Below, piece by piece: positions 7,916 through 9,440 of a stretch of DNA of 9,440 nucleotides (its first letter is position 1; each line of letters starts with the position of its first letter). The DNA is taken from the NCBI GenBank assembly GCA_002401545.1, contig NVTJ01000149.1:1-9440 (forward strand), read 5' to 3'. The position numbers and the translations under genes were made by a program. The notes beneath the pieces are model-generated. The model did no database searches. It was not told the origin of the DNA and saw only the letters and a list, made by a program, of their open reading frames with translations. Origin of the DNA: Alphaproteobacteria bacterium. GTDB taxonomy: Bacteria > Pseudomonadota > Alphaproteobacteria > Sphingomonadales > Emcibacteraceae.

Positions 7916-8115
7916 CTACAGTGCGGCACAAAGCCTTATTTGAACGCCAGAGCCAGTTTTTTGCCAATGCACCATATTGGCGCCCTCGTGGTGCCTCTAC
8001 AGTGTCCGAAGGAAAACATAATGATGTCAAAGAGTTACTTGTGGTTCGGGCGAAAAGGTGCCTATTCCAGAAAAACAAGGTGCCTCACTCACTTTCCGTA
8101 ACCCTTTGATTTTAC
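7916..8115. other. Gap between two gene remnants, no supported gene
   Basis: All open frames here are short and lack a ribosome site. A minus-strand frame (about 7918-8040) with blocks such as VEAPRGRQYGALAKNW and LCRTVESHT might be the damaged upstream part of the RHH gene, joined by a frameshift near 7910, since it runs into KKPASTGSPRVS in another frame. This is a possibility only. Confidence 0.25.
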
Positions 8116-8469
8116 TTATCTTTCGTGGCGCACTATCGGTGCATATGGTGTGACATCTTTTTTCGCCGACTGGCGGGCAATATGTGGCTTTGTTTCCTTC
8201 CCCGGGTGCGATTTTTCTGTGGCCTGCGCATCGACTTCGACGGCGGAGCAAAAATCATTTTATGACAAGGGGTCAAGGATATTTATCGAAGCTGGCAAGC
8301 CGCCGAGAGGCTTCACCTGTCCATCCGAAATGATGACAACCGGCTCAGATGAATCACATTCTATTTTGATCTGCGAGCCTAAAAAACCGCCATGCAAGTC
8401 CTCCCCGATGGTGAAAGCTTATGTCGGGCTGTCTGGATATTTTTTGACGATCTCAACGTCCGTGATTGA
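8116..8469 (-). pseudogene. Stop-interrupted remnant of an unknown gene
   Basis: One minus-strand frame reads like protein for about 115 codons although it holds two internal TAA codons (8419-8421 and 8260-8262). The visible blocks are DVEIVKKYPDSPT, AFTIGEDLHGGFLGSQ with IKIECDSSEPVVIISDGQV, LGGLPASINILDPLS, and AVEVDAQATEKSHPGKE. It ends at a TAA at 8116-8118. No start codon with a ribosome site is present, and an in-frame TGA (8470-8472) bounds it. The opposite strand is also open over 8150-8482, so the strand choice rests on residue composition alone. I do not recognise the family. The stretch could instead be part of a repeated non-coding element. It lies 200 bases upstream of the RHH remnant on the same strand, which suggests a lost mobile-element gene cluster. 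Confidence 0.33.
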
Positions 8470-8992
8470 TCATCGCAGGTGAGTGCCGGGACTGTTTTAA
8501 TTTGATGCAGGACGGAATTTTTTTCCTTTACGGCGAGGCTTGGGAGTCCCTCTCCGCACCCTCTTGGGTCACGTTACAAAAGCCTGAAGGTGGCGAAGGG
8601 TCAAGCGTATTTATACGCAGTCCCATGACAGAAAAAATAGCGCCAGGCATCGCCTTTCAGGGATGAGCCGCCATCCCCTTCATGCGCTTGACTTGATCGT
8701 TCACACAGAGGGCGCGAAGGTCATGACATCGCGTTGCTGAAAGACTTTTGATGACACGGTGAATTGGCGGCACTCGGTTCAATAAAAGGGACTGTGCGAG
8801 CCGTCTCCATTGCTTTTGTTCAGGAGAATACTGACGTTTGATTTTTCGGTATTGAACGATAAATATTTCTGTCCCTTACCCTGCCATCACACCTCTTTTT
8901 CTCATCTCTCCTGCGAAGGCAGGAGCCTAATCAAACCGAAGAATCGGGATGCCCTCCTTCGAGGGCAAGACGACTTGAAGGAGGGAGGGTTA
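8470..8992. other. 523-base stretch without a supportable gene, rich in palindromes
   Basis: No frame on either strand combines length, start and ribosome site. A 14-base palindrome GCGTATTTATACGC lies at 8605-8618. The 7-mers AAGGGAC (8786-8792) and GTCCCTT (8871-8877) form a wide inverted repeat around about 78 bases. A cluster of hairpins occupies 8908-8985 and is listed separately. The minus strand has a 40-codon open stretch starting MPGAIFSVMGLRINTLD (about 8530-8654), but with no context to support it. GC is near 50%, higher than the polysaccharide operon. Confidence 0.4.
8908..8985. repeat. Cluster of short perfect hairpins, likely intergenic repeat element
   Basis: Three compact hairpins follow each other: CTCCTGC-GAAG-GCAGGAG at 8908-8925, CCGA-AGAA-TCGG at 8936-8947, and GCCCTC-CTTC-GAGGGC at 8951-8966. 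The left arm of the last one can alternatively pair at longer range: CCCTCCTTC (8952-8960) is the exact reverse complement of GAAGGAGGG (8977-8985). The cluster ends just before the XRE gene's stop codon. REP-like palindromic families in alphaproteobacteria have this form. It lacks a T-run, so a simple intrinsic terminator is not obvious, but it could protect or end the XRE transcript. Confidence 0.55.
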
Positions 8993-9211
8993 TTACTTTA
9001 ATCTCACGCCGGGGCCACCGCCATTTTTGGGAATGAACACGACGCCTGCGGATTCAAGGGCTTCTTTCATTTTATTAATAGTTGTAATATTTGCTTTCCC
9101 AGTATTTTCATAACGATTTATAGTTGAGAAAGCTAATCCGGTTATTTCGCCTAGTTTTCTGACAGTAATTCCTGTAGCCGTACGGGCCATTTTACATTGT
9201 ATTGGCGTCAC
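8993..9211 (-). CDS. Small XRE-family helix-turn-helix regulator
   Basis: The protein has 72 residues. Residues 1-15 (MTPIQCKMARTATGI) match the xTPxQCRxAR opening common to short alphaproteobacterial XRE proteins. The helix-turn-helix runs from about 16 to 36 (VRKLGEITGLAFSTINRYEN) and the protein ends AGVVFIPKNGGGPGVRLK, the typical C-terminal hairpin of this subfamily. It would bind DNA as a dimer, perhaps at its own promoter. The GTG at 9209-9211 is chosen as start because GAGGGA lies about ten bases upstream, an in-frame TAA sits just before it, and the family N-terminus begins there; an internal ATG at 9188-9190 would remove the conserved start. It faces away from the right-edge gene, so it may control both. 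The target is unknown. Confidence 0.82.
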   Translation of the reverse strand: MTPIQCKMARTATGITVRKLGEITGLAFSTINRYENTGKANITTINKMKEALESAGVVFIPKNGGGPGVRLK

Positions 9212-9259
9212 TTCTTTTTATCCCTCACAAAGAATTCTATCTCGCATCAAACAAAATAC

Positions 9260-9287
9260 TTGTATTATATTCATTTTTCACTACAAT
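9260..9287 (+). promoter_or_regulatory. Candidate divergent promoter pair
   Basis: On the plus strand TTGTAT (9260-9265) and TACAAT (9282-9287) are 16 bases apart, a fair sigma-70 layout for the right-edge gene. On the minus strand a perfect TATAAT (9264-9269) lies about 52 bases upstream of the XRE start, though its -35 (AGTTTA) is poor. The plus -35 and minus -10 overlap, so the two promoters could interfere or share a regulator. ATTAAC (9294-9299) and GTTAAT (9312-9317) form a nearby dyad that could be an operator. Confidence 0.4.
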
Positions 9288-9324
9288 AAACTCATTAACG
9301 CAGCATTTAATGTTAATATTATGC

Positions 9325-9358
9325 GGACCATGAAGGTGGGTCAACACCGACATGGCCC
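9325..9358. promoter_or_regulatory. 34-base dyad in the leader of the right-edge gene
   Basis: The arms are GG-A-CCATG-AA-GGTG and CACC-GA-CATGG-C-CC around the six-base centre GGTCAA. This gives eleven paired positions per arm with symmetric mismatches. It lies between the candidate plus-strand promoter and the AGGAGG site, 30 bases before the start codon. It may be an operator for a dimeric protein such as the adjacent XRE product, or an RNA hairpin in the leader. No T-run follows, so it is not a plain terminator. Confidence 0.5.
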
Positions 9359-9388
9359 TAACCACACCAACCTAAATAGGAGGCTGAC

Positions 9389-9440
9389 ATGGCTACCCCA
9401 CGTCTTAGCACAGATGACCTGTGCTTGTTAACTAACAACT
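9389..9440 (+). CDS. Start of an unidentified gene cut by the right edge
   Basis: An ATG at 9389-9391 follows a perfect AGGAGG (9378-9383) with five bases between. The frame stays open to the edge, giving 17 residues that begin MATPRLSTDDLCLL. It is read away from the XRE gene across a gap with promoter-like sequences, so it is likely a real gene and a possible target of that regulator. Too little is visible to name a family. Confidence 0.6.
   Translation, partial: MATPRLSTDDLCLLTNN

Noticed and set aside
7950..7985. Possible tRNA T-arm because of GTTCAAAT on the minus strand
   Set aside because: The flanking five-base stems do not pair and no other tRNA arms are present.
7888..8109. Overlapping plus-strand frames of 60-75 codons
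   Set aside because: No Shine-Dalgarno site, no recognisable motif, and they lie antisense to the RHH remnant and its upstream stretch.
8027..8251. Minus-strand frame of 74 codons rich in Arg and Cys
   Set aside because: It overlaps the more protein-like frame in another phase and lacks a ribosome site and any known motif.
8150..8482. A 110-codon plus-strand open frame starting at GTG
   Set aside because: It has no ribosome binding site, its composition (many Ser, Thr, Cys, Pro) looks like an antisense reading, and the minus frame over the same stretch looks more protein-like.
1..9440. CRISPR array, complete insertion sequence, or rRNA/tRNA genes
   Set aside because: No regularly spaced direct repeats, no transposase-like frame with terminal repeats, and no conserved RNA signatures were seen.

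Overview
The window looks like alphaproteobacterial accessory DNA. The gene families, the moderate and patchy GC content, and a small XRE regulator with the GGGPGVRL-type C-terminus common in alphaproteobacteria all point that way. I cannot name a genus from the sequence alone.

Positions 1 to about 6900 are one minus-strand surface-polysaccharide operon. In transcription order (right to left) it encodes a Wzi-type outer-membrane capsule-assembly barrel, then three nucleotide-sugar enzymes in the order dehydrogenase (WbpB/WlbA), N-acetyltransferase (WbpD/WlbB) and aminotransferase (WbpE/WlbC). A Wzz-type chain-length regulator, a Wzx-type flippase and the start of a GNAT-like protein cut by the left edge follow. 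The three enzymes would turn UDP-GlcNAcA into UDP-GlcNAc3NAcA. Wzx would flip the lipid-linked repeat unit, Wzz would set chain length, and Wzi would help hold the polymer on the outer surface. The UDP-GlcNAc 6-dehydrogenase (WbpA), the glycosyltransferases, Wzy and Wza/Wzc are not in the window. The operon is AT-rich (roughly 36-44% GC by eye), but the 5' third of wzi is near 55% GC, which suggests a mosaic joint inside that gene.

Positions 6883-7170 are the operon's upstream region, with a weak candidate promoter and several dyads. From 7171 to about 8470 the minus strand carries decayed genes. The clearest is a tandem ribbon-helix-helix (RHH) protein broken by a one-base frameshift near 7751-7754 and an in-frame TGA at 7378-7380. 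Aligning its two RHH units places the TGA where the other unit has an arginine codon, which fits a CGA-to-TGA mutation. Upstream of it is a less certain stop-riddled frame (8116-8469).

Positions 8470-8992 hold no gene I can support, but contain palindromes and a cluster of short perfect hairpins (8908-8985) that look like an intergenic repeat family. On the right, a small XRE regulator (minus strand) faces a divergent plus-strand gene with a perfect AGGAGG site that is cut by the right edge. The gap between them holds overlapping divergent promoter-like elements and a long dyad.

I did not find a clearly new system. The best leads are the tandem-RHH remnant, the mosaic wzi, the wzi-wbpB inverted repeat and the dyad ahead of the right-edge gene.
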